Below are positions 28,149 to 35,922 of a stretch of 64,000 nucleotides of DNA, one piece after another (position 1 is the stretch's first letter; the number at the start of each line of letters is the position of its first letter). Source of the DNA: Streptomyces sp. B21-083. Lineage in GTDB: Bacteria > Actinomycetota > Actinomycetes > Streptomycetales > Streptomycetaceae. The stretch lies in contig NZ_JARUND010000002.1 in the NCBI RefSeq assembly GCF_036898825.1, positions 868,001 through 932,000 on the forward strand, read 5' to 3'. Position numbers and translations under genes: made by a program. The notes beneath the pieces were generated by a model. That model had not been told where the DNA came from. It ran no database searches and saw only the letters and a list, made by a program, of their open reading frames with translations.

Positions 28149-28577
28149 TCACACGTTGAGCAGGCTGACCCCGAGGCAGAGCAGGGCGACGACCTTGGCG
28201 ATCTCGGCGGCCACGTAGGACAGGTGGCCGCGGGAGCGTGGAAGGTCCTCGCCGGCCAGTACCCGGTCGGACCTGCGGTTGAGCCGGGGACGGATCACGG
28301 CCAGCTGTCCCAGGAGCAGCAGGGACACCACGAGGGTCAGCACGGTGACCACACCGGGCGCGCTACCCACGACGGCCGAAATGATCACCGCTCCGGCCAG
28401 CGCGGCCTCCACGAGATTCAGCGCCCGGAAGACCAGCCGGCCGATGCCGAGCCCGATGGGGATGGTCACCCCCGGAGCGCGGAACTTCAGCGGTGCCTCC
28501 AGGAAGGAGATCGCCAGCACCATCCCGAGCCAGACGAAGGTGGCCGCGCCCGCCACGGCGGCCGACAGGGCGTTCAT
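28149..28577 (-). CDS. Hypothetical four-helix membrane protein
   Basis: 142 residues with four hydrophobic segments (about 5-25, 48-68, 75-95, 122-140). The sequence LEAPLKFRAPGVTIPIGLGI near the first loop is distinctive and is shared by small actinobacterial integral proteins of unknown role. ATG 28577 has GAGGA seven bases upstream. Last gene of the minus-strand operon ferredoxin-regulator-cupin-membrane protein, with a 45-base gap to the cupin. Confidence 0.75.
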   Translation of the reverse strand: MNALSAAVAGAATFVWLGMVLAISFLEAPLKFRAPGVTIPIGLGIGRLVFRALNLVEAALAGAVIISAVVGSAPGVVTVLTLVVSLLLLGQLAVIRPRLNRRSDRVLAGEDLPRSRGHLSYVAAEIAKVVALLCLGVSLLNV

Positions 28578-28622
28578 CGATGTGGTCCTCTTTCTCGCAC
28601 GGGTGTCGGTGGGGCGGGCCGG

Positions 28623-28991
28623 TCAGGCGGCGGGCCAGGATGCCAGCCGCTCTGCGAACTGAGGCGGTGACGCCACCACCATGAGCGAGGCGGGTTCCGT
28701 GCCGGGGTTGGCGAGGGCCACACGCTCTCCGGTGGCGATGTGTGCGACCGAGCCGGCGACCAGCGTCCGGCTCTCGCCGTCGTGGCTCAGTTCGACCGTT
28801 CCCGACAGCGGGACCAGGACGATCTGTGAGCTGCCGTGGTCGTGTTCGGGCAGACAGCCGCCCGGCGGTATCTCCACGTGGACGACGGCCACCTGCTCGG
28901 AAACGCCGGGGGCGATGAGTGCTTCGGCGGTCGGGCCGCCGGGCAGGGGAGCCCGGCGGCGGACGGCGGTGCCGGTCTTGGCGACGTGCAT
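28623..28991 (-). CDS. Cupin-domain protein
   Basis: 122 residues, one conserved beta-barrel: motif 1 EIPPGGCLPEHDHGSSQIVL supplies His, His and Glu/Gln-type ligands, and motif 2 follows at VAGSVAHIATGERVALANPG. It may bind a metal or sense a small molecule. ATG 28991 has AAGGAG eight bases upstream. Third gene of the ferredoxin operon. Confidence 0.82.
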   Translation of the reverse strand: MHVAKTGTAVRRRAPLPGGPTAEALIAPGVSEQVAVVHVEIPPGGCLPEHDHGSSQIVLVPLSGTVELSHDGESRTLVAGSVAHIATGERVALANPGTEPASLMVVASPPQFAERLASWPAA

Positions 28992-29050
28992 CGGTTCTTC
29001 TCCTTGACTTTATGGGTGCCGGGTTCGCAGCTGTGTCCTTTGGCAAGGGG

Positions 29051-29710
29051 CTACACGGGCGCCAGGTGGGCGAGGCAGGAGTCGGGTTCGGCGAACGGCT
29101 CCAGGCGGGTCGCTGCCACCGGTGCGCCCAGTTCCGCCAGCGCCCCCTGCATGAGGCCCAGATGCACGGGGCAGACCAGCTGTCCGTACTCCTCGGCCAG
29201 TTCCAGGAAGGGGCAGTGCCGCAGCCGGATCCGCTCCGGCGCCCGGCCCTCGCCGTCGCCCTCCAGGGTGGGTGCGAAGCCCAGGTCGTCCAGCAGCGCG
29301 GTGAGCCGGGCGGCGGACTCCTCGGCCGTCGGCCGCCGGAAAGGCGGCATCGGATCGATCAGGAAGCGGCCCCACGCCCGCCCCGCATCGGTAGCCGCCG
29401 CGCTCGCGTCAGGCCCGGTCGACGCCAGGTGACTGAGCAGAATCTGCGCCAGCAGACGGTAACCGCGGCTCCCCCCGCGGTCCATGCCCTGCTGCGCGGC
29501 GTAGACCGTACGCGGCCGTCCAGGTCCCGCAGGCTCCTCCACGCGCCGTTCGACCGTGCCCTCGGCCACGAGGGCGTCCAGGTGGAAACGCACCGTATTG
29601 GGGTGGACGCCGATACGGTCGGCCACCTCCGTCACGCCCAACGGTGTTCCGGCAGCGCGCAACTCCTCGAACACCTGGCGGCGGCGAGGGCTCTTCCGTG
29701 CGGAGGCCAT
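29051..29710 (-). CDS. Helix-turn-helix regulator with C-terminal cysteine cluster
   Basis: 219 residues. The N-terminal winged helix (PLGVTEVADRIGVHPNTVRF, HLDALVAEGTVERRVEEP) is of the ArsR/MarR-like type that represses redox genes. The C-terminal half has cysteines in RLRHCPFLELAEEYGQLVCP and in DSCLAHL, spaced like the Fe-S-binding SufR/NsrR-like sensor tails. This suggests an oxygen, NO or iron-sulfur sensor. It starts 6 bases after the ferredoxin stop and likely controls the palindrome at 30.09 kb. Confidence 0.82.
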   Translation of the reverse strand: MASARKSPRRRQVFEELRAAGTPLGVTEVADRIGVHPNTVRFHLDALVAEGTVERRVEEPAGPGRPRTVYAAQQGMDRGGSRGYRLLAQILLSHLASTGPDASAAATDAGRAWGRFLIDPMPPFRRPTAEESAARLTALLDDLGFAPTLEGDGEGRAPERIRLRHCPFLELAEEYGQLVCPVHLGLMQGALAELGAPVAATRLEPFAEPDSCLAHLAPV

Positions 29711-29716
29711 GCCGCC

Positions 29717-30043
29717 TCACCCCTCCTGGTTCTGCGGGGGCAGGGCTGCGATCAGCGGGTGGTCGCGCTCGATCAGGCCCAGCTTGGCCGCGCCACCCGG
29801 TGAGCCGAGCTCGTCGAAGAACTCGACGTTCGCCTTGTAGTAGTCCTTCCACTCCTGCGGTACGTCGTCCTCGTAGAAGATCGCCTCGACCGGGCAGACC
29901 GGCTCGCACGCCCCGCAGTCCACGCATTCGTCCGGGTGGATGTAGAGCGACCGCTGCCCCTCGTAGATGCAGTCGACGGGACACTCCTCTACGCACGCCT
30001 TGTCCTTCACGTCCACACACGGCTGTGCGATCACGTAAGTCAC
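29717..30043 (-). CDS. fdxA: 7Fe ferredoxin ([3Fe-4S][4Fe-4S])
   Basis: 108 residues, the actinobacterial FdxA length. Cluster ligands are in CVDVKDKACVEECPVDCIYE and CVDCGACEPVCPVEAIFYED. The conserved tail GLIERDHPLIAALPPQ follows. GTG 30043 matches the family start VTYVIAQPC; an in-frame extension to 30127 would run through the palindromic operator. FdxA is commonly induced by hypoxia, NO or acid in actinobacteria. First gene of the minus-strand operon. Confidence 0.93.
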   Translation of the reverse strand: MTYVIAQPCVDVKDKACVEECPVDCIYEGQRSLYIHPDECVDCGACEPVCPVEAIFYEDDVPQEWKDYYKANVEFFDELGSPGGAAKLGLIERDHPLIAALPPQNQEG

Positions 30044-30081
30044 GACCCGCCCTTCACCCATCGCAACGGCCAGGGTTTTTC

Positions 30082-30103
30082 CAAATAATACATGTAATAA
30101 TTG
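30082..30103. promoter_or_regulatory. AT-rich palindromic operator between divergent genes
   Basis: A 22-bp near-palindrome with core TACATGTA (9 of 11 pairs match by eye) in the 86-bp gap between fdxA and the hemerythrin-like/DUF2249 gene. It is strikingly AT-rich for this genome. Candidate binding site for the neighbouring redox regulator, overlapping the promoters of both sides. Confidence 0.6.
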
Positions 30104-30129
30104 TGGAACCGGGAGAAGGGAATCCACTC

Positions 30130-31284
30130 ATGACGTCGCCTTCCAAGACCTGCACCGCGTCGACCGCGACGGACCCGGGCCTCTGGGCGCGGAGCACTCT
30201 CCACCAGATCCAGCAGGGGCTGCAGGGCAGGCTGGCCACGCTGATCGAGGTGGAACCCGTCGCGGACTCCGCGGAGCCGGTCCGCATGGCGCTGACCGAA
30301 TTCTGCACCGGCGACCTGCGCCGTTACCTGAGTGCCTGCGACCAGACTCTGTACGCGACCGCCTCGGGCGCGGCCGAGACCCGGCTGTTGGTCCGCGCGC
30401 TGCGCACCAGCGCCGATGTGCTTGACCAGCACATCAGCCAACTGTCCACCACCGACGATGCCAGCTCAGCCACCGCGATCGCACGGAATGTCGCCGCAGT
30501 GGTGAGAACCCATTTCGCCATGGAACGGACCGTGCTGCTGCCTGCCCTCATCCCCCTGCCCGGCGCCGACCTGCCCGCCTTGATCGCGGATCTTGACACC
30601 CTGTTCGGCGGCGGCCGACCGGAAGAGTCCTCGGTCGTCGACGTCCGCGAGATCCCGCACGGCCGGCGGCACCCGCGGATCTTCACCCTCTTTGCCCGCC
30701 TCACGGCCGGGGAGTCCTTCACCCTGGTCAACAGCCACGACCCCCAGCCGCTGCGCCGCGAGTTCGAGGCCACCCACCCCGGCGGCTTCACCTGGGAGTA
30801 CGTCGAGTCGGGGCCCCAGCGGTGGCAGGTGCGCATCGGACGGGTAGCCGCGGAATCCGACAGCGCAAGCGTCGTCCAGCAGCAGGAGGAGCCCGCCGTG
30901 GCCCGCATGCTGTGCCAGGTCCGGGCGCTCACCGGCGAAGTGCCTGTACCGGCCGGGACCCTGTGGAAACTGGCCGAGCCCGGACGCCAGCTCGACGCGA
31001 ACCTGATCCGGCTGCCCGCAGGCCAGCACATCGCCACCCACGCCGAACCCGATCTGGACGTGCTGCTCCTCGCCGTCACCGGTGAGGGCGTGATGAATAA
31101 CGCCGACGGCCAGCAGCCGCTTTCCGAGGGGGTGCTCATGTGGCTGCCGCACGGCTCGACGCGCAGCCTCACCGCGGGCCCTGGCGGCCTGGCGTATCTG
31201 ACCGTCCACCGCCGCCGCCCCGGCATGCAGATCCGCCACCGTACGGACGTGATTCCCGCGACCGGGCGGCCTGACGGTCAGTGA
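30130..31284 (+). CDS. Three-domain protein: hemerythrin-like, DUF2249, cupin
   Basis: 384 residues. Residues ~50-150 are a helical bundle like hemerythrin, with THFAMERTVLLPAL matching the HxxxExxxLLP iron motif and LDQHISQLS upstream. Residues ~170-240 are DUF2249 (VDVREIPHGRRHPRIFTLFA, EYVESGPQRWQVRIGR). The C-terminus is a cupin (LIRLPAGQHIATHAEPDLDV). DUF2249 with hemerythrin is associated with NO and low-oxygen stress. ATG 30130 has GAAGGGAATCCACTC upstream. Divergent from fdxA. Confidence 0.85.
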   Translation: MTSPSKTCTASTATDPGLWARSTLHQIQQGLQGRLATLIEVEPVADSAEPVRMALTEFCTGDLRRYLSACDQTLYATASGAAETRLLVRALRTSADVLDQHISQLSTTDDASSATAIARNVAAVVRTHFAMERTVLLPALIPLPGADLPALIADLDTLFGGGRPEESSVVDVREIPHGRRHPRIFTLFARLTAGESFTLVNSHDPQPLRREFEATHPGGFTWEYVESGPQRWQVRIGRVAAESDSASVVQQQEEPAVARMLCQVRALTGEVPVPAGTLWKLAEPGRQLDANLIRLPAGQHIATHAEPDLDVLLLAVTGEGVMNNADGQQPLSEGVLMWLPHGSTRSLTAGPGGLAYLTVHRRRPGMQIRHRTDVIPATGRPDGQ

Positions 31285-31555
31285 CACCGTTGCCGGCTCA
31301 AGCAATGAGGGCAGCACAACAACCACCGTGCGCACAGCCGGTTAATACTCCAGCTGTAGATCGCGATCTTGCGGGTGGGCGTCACTGAGTGCGCTGGTTG
31401 GCCACCGAGGGCCTCAGCTGGCCGATGTGCGTGTTGTGCCGAGGGGCCTGGGGGCGTCGGGCCATTCCTGAGCCCGTCGGGACCGCAGCAGTGGGCCCCG
31501 CGGCCCGGGCGTCGGTGGCTGCACGTGCGGTCTGCGCATGACTGATCAGTGGTAA
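31285..31555. other. Gene-free stretch before the SMI1/KNR4 fragment
   Basis: About 270 bases. A minus-strand scrap reads RKIAIYSWSIN before a stop near 31340, resembling the C-terminal end of some transposases, but too short to classify. Otherwise nothing recognisable. Confidence 0.4.
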
Positions 31556-31933
31556 GTGGGCGTGCGTCAGCGGGTCGACGCGGCGGGTGCAGGGCCTTCC
31601 GGCAGCAAGGTGTTCGGGGCATTGGGGCACAGGTGGATCGTGGAGGACCGGCTTACCCAGGGCGAGCTTGCCGAACTTGAGGCTCAGACGGGCGTGCGGC
31701 TGCCAGAGGAGTACCGGACCTTCCTGCTCCACGTCGGCGCGGGCGGCGCCGGCCCCGCCTACGGCCTGTTTCCGGTTCGACGCGTGCAAGGCCGCTGGCG
31801 TTGGGAAGGCGCCGGCGCGGACCTTGCCGACCTGTCGAGGCTTGCCGAGCCGTTTCCCGATCAAGGCCCGGACCCGAAGCTGCTCGACGACCTTCTTGCC
31901 CAACGTGTCGGACGGCACGGAAGGTTGCAGTAG
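31556..31933 (+). pseudogene. SMI1/KNR4 (SUKH) protein, N-terminal half
   Basis: Reads FGALGHRWIVEDRLTQGELA, then AQTGVRLPEEYRTFLLHVGA, then GAGPAYGLFPV, the unmistakable start of a SMI1/KNR4 immunity-type domain. It breaks off after LLDDLLAQRVGRHGRLQ at a stop (31933). The missing C-terminal half occurs in the same orientation at 34.2 kb, beyond the pentapeptide gene. SUKH proteins usually neutralise polymorphic toxins; alone it is probably non-functional. Confidence 0.75.
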
Positions 31934-31981
31934 CGCACAATTCATTTCAGTGCTGCGGCCGCGAGGCGAGGTTGGCAACCG

Positions 31982-34081
31982 GTGGTCGCGCTCACTCGTC
32001 CTTCAGGTATGCCGCAGCCAAGCCCCGAACCAGTCCCTACCCCTCCATGGCAGCACTGCCAGCACGGCGCGGACCCCGCCAGCGATCCCGTCGGCTGCCT
32101 CGGGATCCGCGTCTCTGGCCACACCGCGTGCCTCGCCCACCTGGCCAATCCTGACCGCGACGCCTACCTGGCAGGTTTGTCCCCCGGTGACGACGTCGAC
32201 CACCGCTGCACCCCCTTCACCCCGCCCCTCCTCGATGCCCTCCTCAATGCCCTCCGTGACCCCGCAACCGGAAACGCACGCCTCGGCGACGCCGAGTTCG
32301 GGTGGGCGACCTTCGAGGGCGGCGCCGGGTTCGGGTCGGCGACCTTCGAGGGCGACGCCGGGTTCGGGTCGGCGACCTTCAAGGGCGGCGCCGCGTTCGG
32401 GTTGGCGACCTTCAAGGGCGACGCCGTGTTCAGGTCGGCGACCTTCGAGGGCGCCGCCGTGTTCGAGGTGGCGATCTTCAAGCGCGACGCCGAGTTCGGG
32501 TCGGCGACCTTCGAGGACATCGCCGGGTTCGGGTCGGCGACCTTCAAGGGCACCGCCGGATTCTGGTCGGCGACCTTCAAGGGCACCGCCGGATTCTGGT
32601 CGGCGACCTTCAAGGGCACCGCCGCGTTCGAGTCGGCGACCTTCAAGGGCGACGCCAGGTTCGAGAGGGCGACCTTCAAGGACGTCGCCGGATTCTGGTC
32701 GGCGACCTTCGAGGGCGACGCCGGGTTCGAGTCGGCGACCTTCAAGGGCACCGCCGGGTTCGAGTCGGCGACCTTCAAGCACACCGCCGGGTTCGAGTCG
32801 GCGACCTTCAAGCACACCGCCAGGTTCGAGTCGGCGACCTTCGAGGTTGAAGCCGTGTTCCGGTCGGCGACCTTCGAGGACATCGCCGGGTTCGAGTCGG
32901 CGACCTTCAAGGGCGACGCCGGGTTCGAGTCGGCGACCTTCAAGGACATCGCCGGGTTCGAGTCGGCGACCTTCGAGAGGGCCTCACGCCTTGGGCCATT
33001 GGTGTGCGCCAGTCGGGTCCGGTTGTCCGGGGCGGTGTTCGGCGGGCCTGTGAGCCTCTCGGTTGCCGCGCGCGGCCTGGAGTTTCGGCGGACCCGCTGG
33101 TCGTCGACGGCTGAGCTGCGTCTGCGCTACGCCACGGTGGACTTCGCCCACGCGGTCTTCGAATATCCGCTCACCATCGGGGCGGAACCCGATCCGTTTG
33201 TGCTCCTCAACGGCCTCCAGGTGGCAGAAGAGCCTCTCGCCGACGCGTCCGACGCCGTGGTGCGTATCGCCTCGTTACGCGGGGTGGACGCTGCCCACCT
33301 GGTCCTCGCGGACGTCGACCTGTCGGGGTGCCTGTTCACCGGGACCGTGCACCTGGACCAACTGCGGCTGGAGGGTGCCTGCCTCTTCAACACGGTCCCG
33401 CGCTCCGTGCACCGGCGGGGCTGGCGCCCCGCACGGTTCGCCCAACGGCGCACCCTCGTCGAAGAACACCACTGGCGGGCGCGGCAGCCAGCCGCAGCTC
33501 CCGGCTGGCAAGCGGCCCCATCCGGCGTCGGGCACGTCGGTCCGTTGCAACTGGCGCCTGTGTATCGGGCGCTGCGCAAAGCGTTCGAGGACGGCAAGCA
33601 CGAGCCTGGGGCCGCCGACTTCTACTACGGGGAAATGGAGATGCGCCGCCAGGCCGAGGACATCCCCCGAAGCGAGCGAAGTCTCCTGACCGCTTACTGG
33701 GCGCTGTCCGGCTATGGCCTGTACGCCTCCCGGGCGTTGGGCTGGCTCGCTGCCGCCATGCTCCTCACCATCCTGCTCCTGATGGGCTTCGGGCTCCCGG
33801 GCAGCGATCCGAAGCAGGAAGCCACCGGCACCGTGCCACCCGGCGGCGGGAAGGTTACCTTCGAGATCGGCAAAGACGACCCGCACAATCCCACCGGAGA
33901 CCGGTTCACCGGTGAGCGCTTCGAGAAGGCCCTGAACGTCACGCTCAACTCGGTCGTCTTCCGTTCCTCCGGCCAGGACCTGACCACCACCGGCACCTAC
34001 ATCGAAATGACCTCCCGGCTGACCGAGCCCGTCCTCCTGGGCCTTGCCGTCCTCGCCGTCCGCAACCGCGTCAAACGTTGA
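31982..34081 (+). CDS. Pentapeptide-repeat protein with N-terminal Cys/His motif and C-terminal membrane helices
   Basis: 699 residues. Residues ~20-60 hold a Cys/His-rich zinc-like motif (HCQHGADPASDPVGCLGIRV, GHTACLAHL). Residues ~105-335 are 21 eleven-residue units (type GFESATFKGDA), each two pentapeptides plus one residue, predicted to form a right-handed beta-helix. A second pentapeptide-like stretch runs to ~470, then a hydrophobic helix near 580-602 (GWLAAAMLLTILLLMGFG) and a C-terminal LLGLAVLAVRNRVKR. The C-terminal part recalls Streptomyces pentapeptide proteins with a channel-like tail. GTG 31982 has GAGG upstream; ATG 32009 is possible. It lies between the two halves of the SMI1 gene. 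Confidence 0.85.
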   Translation: MVALTRPSGMPQPSPEPVPTPPWQHCQHGADPASDPVGCLGIRVSGHTACLAHLANPDRDAYLAGLSPGDDVDHRCTPFTPPLLDALLNALRDPATGNARLGDAEFGWATFEGGAGFGSATFEGDAGFGSATFKGGAAFGLATFKGDAVFRSATFEGAAVFEVAIFKRDAEFGSATFEDIAGFGSATFKGTAGFWSATFKGTAGFWSATFKGTAAFESATFKGDARFERATFKDVAGFWSATFEGDAGFESATFKGTAGFESATFKHTAGFESATFKHTARFESATFEVEAVFRSATFEDIAGFESATFKGDAGFESATFKDIAGFESATFERASRLGPLVCASRVRLSGAVFGGPVSLSVAARGLEFRRTRWSSTAELRLRYATVDFAHAVFEYPLTIGAEPDPFVLLNGLQVAEEPLADASDAVVRIASLRGVDAAHLVLADVDLSGCLFTGTVHLDQLRLEGACLFNTVPRSVHRRGWRPARFAQRRTLVEEHHWRARQPAAAPGWQAAPSGVGHVGPLQLAPVYRALRKAFEDGKHEPGAADFYYGEMEMRRQAEDIPRSERSLLTAYWALSGYGLYASRALGWLAAAMLLTILLLMGFGLPGSDPKQEATGTVPPGGGKVTFEIGKDDPHNPTGDRFTGERFEKALNVTLNSVVFRSSGQDLTTTGTYIEMTSRLTEPVLLGLAVLAVRNRVKR
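32294..32986 (+). repeat. 21 tandem 33-nt repeats (pentapeptide coding)
   Basis: Each unit carries the core TTCNNGTCGGCGACCTTC. The period is a multiple of three and stops are rare, so several frames on both strands stay open here, giving misleading long ORFs. Unit similarity is highest in the last third. Confidence 0.9.
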
Positions 34082-35012
34082 CACCCGCCACCCGATACCG
34101 AAACGACCGGCGCACCCGAGCCGGCGCAGACCAGCGCACGGAAGATTCCAGCGCCCAGGTCGCCCCGCTCGCTGAAATCTCCGCTGCCGCCCGACACAAC
34201 GCCCCGAGGAAGAGGACTTCGACAACATCGAGGACTTCGACGACGCCATCGAGGCGTGGGACGAGCGGTGGGAGGTCATCATGTTCGCCCCGGAGCGCAC
34301 CGCTGGCGCCATCGTGATCTCCCACCTGGGCTGCGCCCAGAGAGAATGGCTGATCATCAGCGGCAGCCACCGTGGCACGATCTCGTCCGACTGCCGGGTG
34401 GACGACGTAGACCTCGTCCCGCTGCTCGACGACGACGGTACGCCGGTGACGTTCGCCCGCTGGTACACCAACTGGCTGGAGAAGGCCGAGCACACAGCCC
34501 TGTCGGCACCGTAGGCCCGTCGGCCTGTGCTCTGTGAGCGTGTTCGGTTCCGGAGCCGGCGGATGGCCGGACAAGGTCCGGTGCGACACTGCCGTCTCCG
34601 GCCGCGGTGGCGCCGGGAGCTGAGGGAACCACAGGAGGGTGTACTGCTCGATCGCGCGGCGCAGCTTCGTGGTCGCGGCTCCCTGCCACGGCGGGTCGTC
34701 GCGCTCGTGCCAGTCGCGCATCTTGGCGTAGCCGGAGTATCCCGGGAGACGGCCGATGGCGGCGTCGCGGCTGTGGAAGGTTGCGTGGTCGGCGAACGTG
34801 AGGAGCACGGTGTCCAGGACGCCGCCCTGGTCTGCGTGGAGGATCTGCAGTCGCAGACCGTCGTATTCCTCGGCCCGGATCGTGCGGGAGAAGCTGATCC
34901 GCAGACGCAGTGGGGAATCCGGCCTGCGAGTGGCGTAGTAGGTGTCACCGATGACGGTGCCGTCGGTGAGGTCGAGCTGCTGGGTGAAGAACTGCTCGGC
35001 GTGCAGGGCCAT
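34071..35012 (-). CDS. Hypothetical protein; conserved N-terminal part, doubtful C-terminus
   Basis: The first ~140 residues look like a real protein: AEQFFTQQLDLTDGTVIGDT, YYATRRPDSPLRLRISFSRT and DWHERDDPPWQGAATTKLRR. I recognise no named domain. The frame stays open for another ~170 residues antisense to the SMI1 C-terminal remnant and into the end of the pentapeptide gene. That tail (RCRQGCVLGLLQPVGVPAGE) has no coding signature and probably replaced a lost end. ATG 35012 lies on the same strand as, and 34 bases after, the DUF317 gene end. Confidence 0.55.
   Translation of the reverse strand: MALHAEQFFTQQLDLTDGTVIGDTYYATRRPDSPLRLRISFSRTIRAEEYDGLRLQILHADQGGVLDTVLLTFADHATFHSRDAAIGRLPGYSGYAKMRDWHERDDPPWQGAATTKLRRAIEQYTLLWFPQLPAPPRPETAVSHRTLSGHPPAPEPNTLTEHRPTGLRCRQGCVLGLLQPVGVPAGERHRRTVVVEQRDEVYVVHPAVGRDRATVAAADDQPFSLGAAQVGDHDGASGALRGEHDDLPPLVPRLDGVVEVLDVVEVLFLGALCRAAAEISASGATWALESSVRWSAPARVRRSFRYRVAGVNV
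34206..34514 (+). pseudogene. SMI1/KNR4 (SUKH) protein, C-terminal half
   Basis: The frame reads EEEDFDNIEDFDDAIEAWDE, then WEVIMFAPERTAGAIVISHL and GCAQREWLIISGSHRGTISS, ending TFARWYTNWLEKAEH. This is the C-terminal half of a SMI1/KNR4 domain. No start codon precedes it before position 34281. It continues the fragment at 31.56-31.93 kb, so the gene was split by about 2.2 kb carrying the pentapeptide gene. Confidence 0.75.
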
Positions 35013-35046
35013 GCCGGCGCCCTTTCGCAGGGGTGGTTCATGCGGG

Positions 35047-35885
35047 TCAGCGGCGAAGCCCGGGGCGGGAGGGGACTGCTGGTGCGGGCGGGGGCGTGGC
35101 AGTGGTCCATCGGCGCACGCTGCGGGCTGGCGCAGCGGCCGGGCGGCGGGCCGCGGCAGCTCGCTGGACGTCCAGCGGGGCCGGCCCGGGAGGCCGGGGC
35201 GGTTCGACGGGGGTGAGCTGGGCCAGCTGGGCGAGCCGCGGGTTCAGTGCGTCCTTGTAGCGCAGGACGGGGGTGGGATCGGCGAGGGCGGCGGCGGCGA
35301 TCAGGTGCTTGGGCGTGCGCGCGGTGAAGGTCGCCTCGGCGCGGGTTGCCCAGCCTGGCGGTCCGGCCCACAAGGTCACCGTCTCGGCGTCGGGGCCGGT
35401 GCTGACGACGTCGATGCTCGCTCCTGCCAGGCCGTCCGGGGAGACGTACTCCACCGTGCCGCGCGAGAGGGGCTTTTGGTCCCAGCCCGGGTCGAGCAAC
35501 GGCCGTACCGCGTCGCGCCAGTTCGGCGACGGTGAGGTGAGGAAGGAGTCGCTGTCTTCGTCCCACTTGGCAGCGAGGCGCGGGTGAGTCCTTCGGTGAT
35601 CTCGGGTGGCGTGTTCTGGTTGATGCGTGCTGTCCAGCGGGGCGCGGAGACGGGGTCCTCGGCGGCGCTGATCAGCCAGGTGTCGTGGTTGTCGCCGAGC
35701 CATCCGATGCGGATGCGGTGGTCGGATGAGGTGATGACGAGCTGGCAGTCGCCGGTGTCGAGATGGTGGTGGGGCCAGTGGGCCACCGGGGCGAAGCTGG
35801 GGTCGGCGTGTCCGGGCAGCCCGGCGAGGTAGCGGGGTGAGACATAGACGTCCCCACCATTCCACAAGTCGTCGTTCGAGGGCAC
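35047..35885 (-). pseudogene. DUF317 protein, single-base frameshift
   Basis: DUF317 proteins are streptomycete- and element-specific, often near integrated plasmids. The N-terminal frame reads SNDDLWNGGDVYVSPRYLAG and HWPHHHLDTGDCQLVITSSD up to ITEGLTRA. There (about 35575-35585) one C is missing from GCCCTC. The other frame then gives LAAKWDEDSDSFLTSPSPNW, GTVEYVSPDGLAGASIDVVS and the C-terminus. GTG 35885 has AGGA six bases upstream. Two DUF317 modules in tandem are evident. Confidence 0.82.
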
Positions 35886-35922
35886 AAGGGTCCTGAGGAG
35901 GTGAGGGGTTGGGGAAGGCGGA

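Noticed and set aside
31278..31622. Minus-strand frame with RKIAIYSWSIN, possible transposase tail
   Set aside because: Only about eleven residues look familiar; not enough to call an element.
32003..32815. Minus-strand 270-residue repeat protein
   Set aside because: Open only because the 33-nt repeat is frame-preserving; antisense to the pentapeptide gene.
32294..32986. Tandem repeats as a CRISPR array
   Set aside because: Units are contiguous with no unique spacers and encode a regular peptide pattern.
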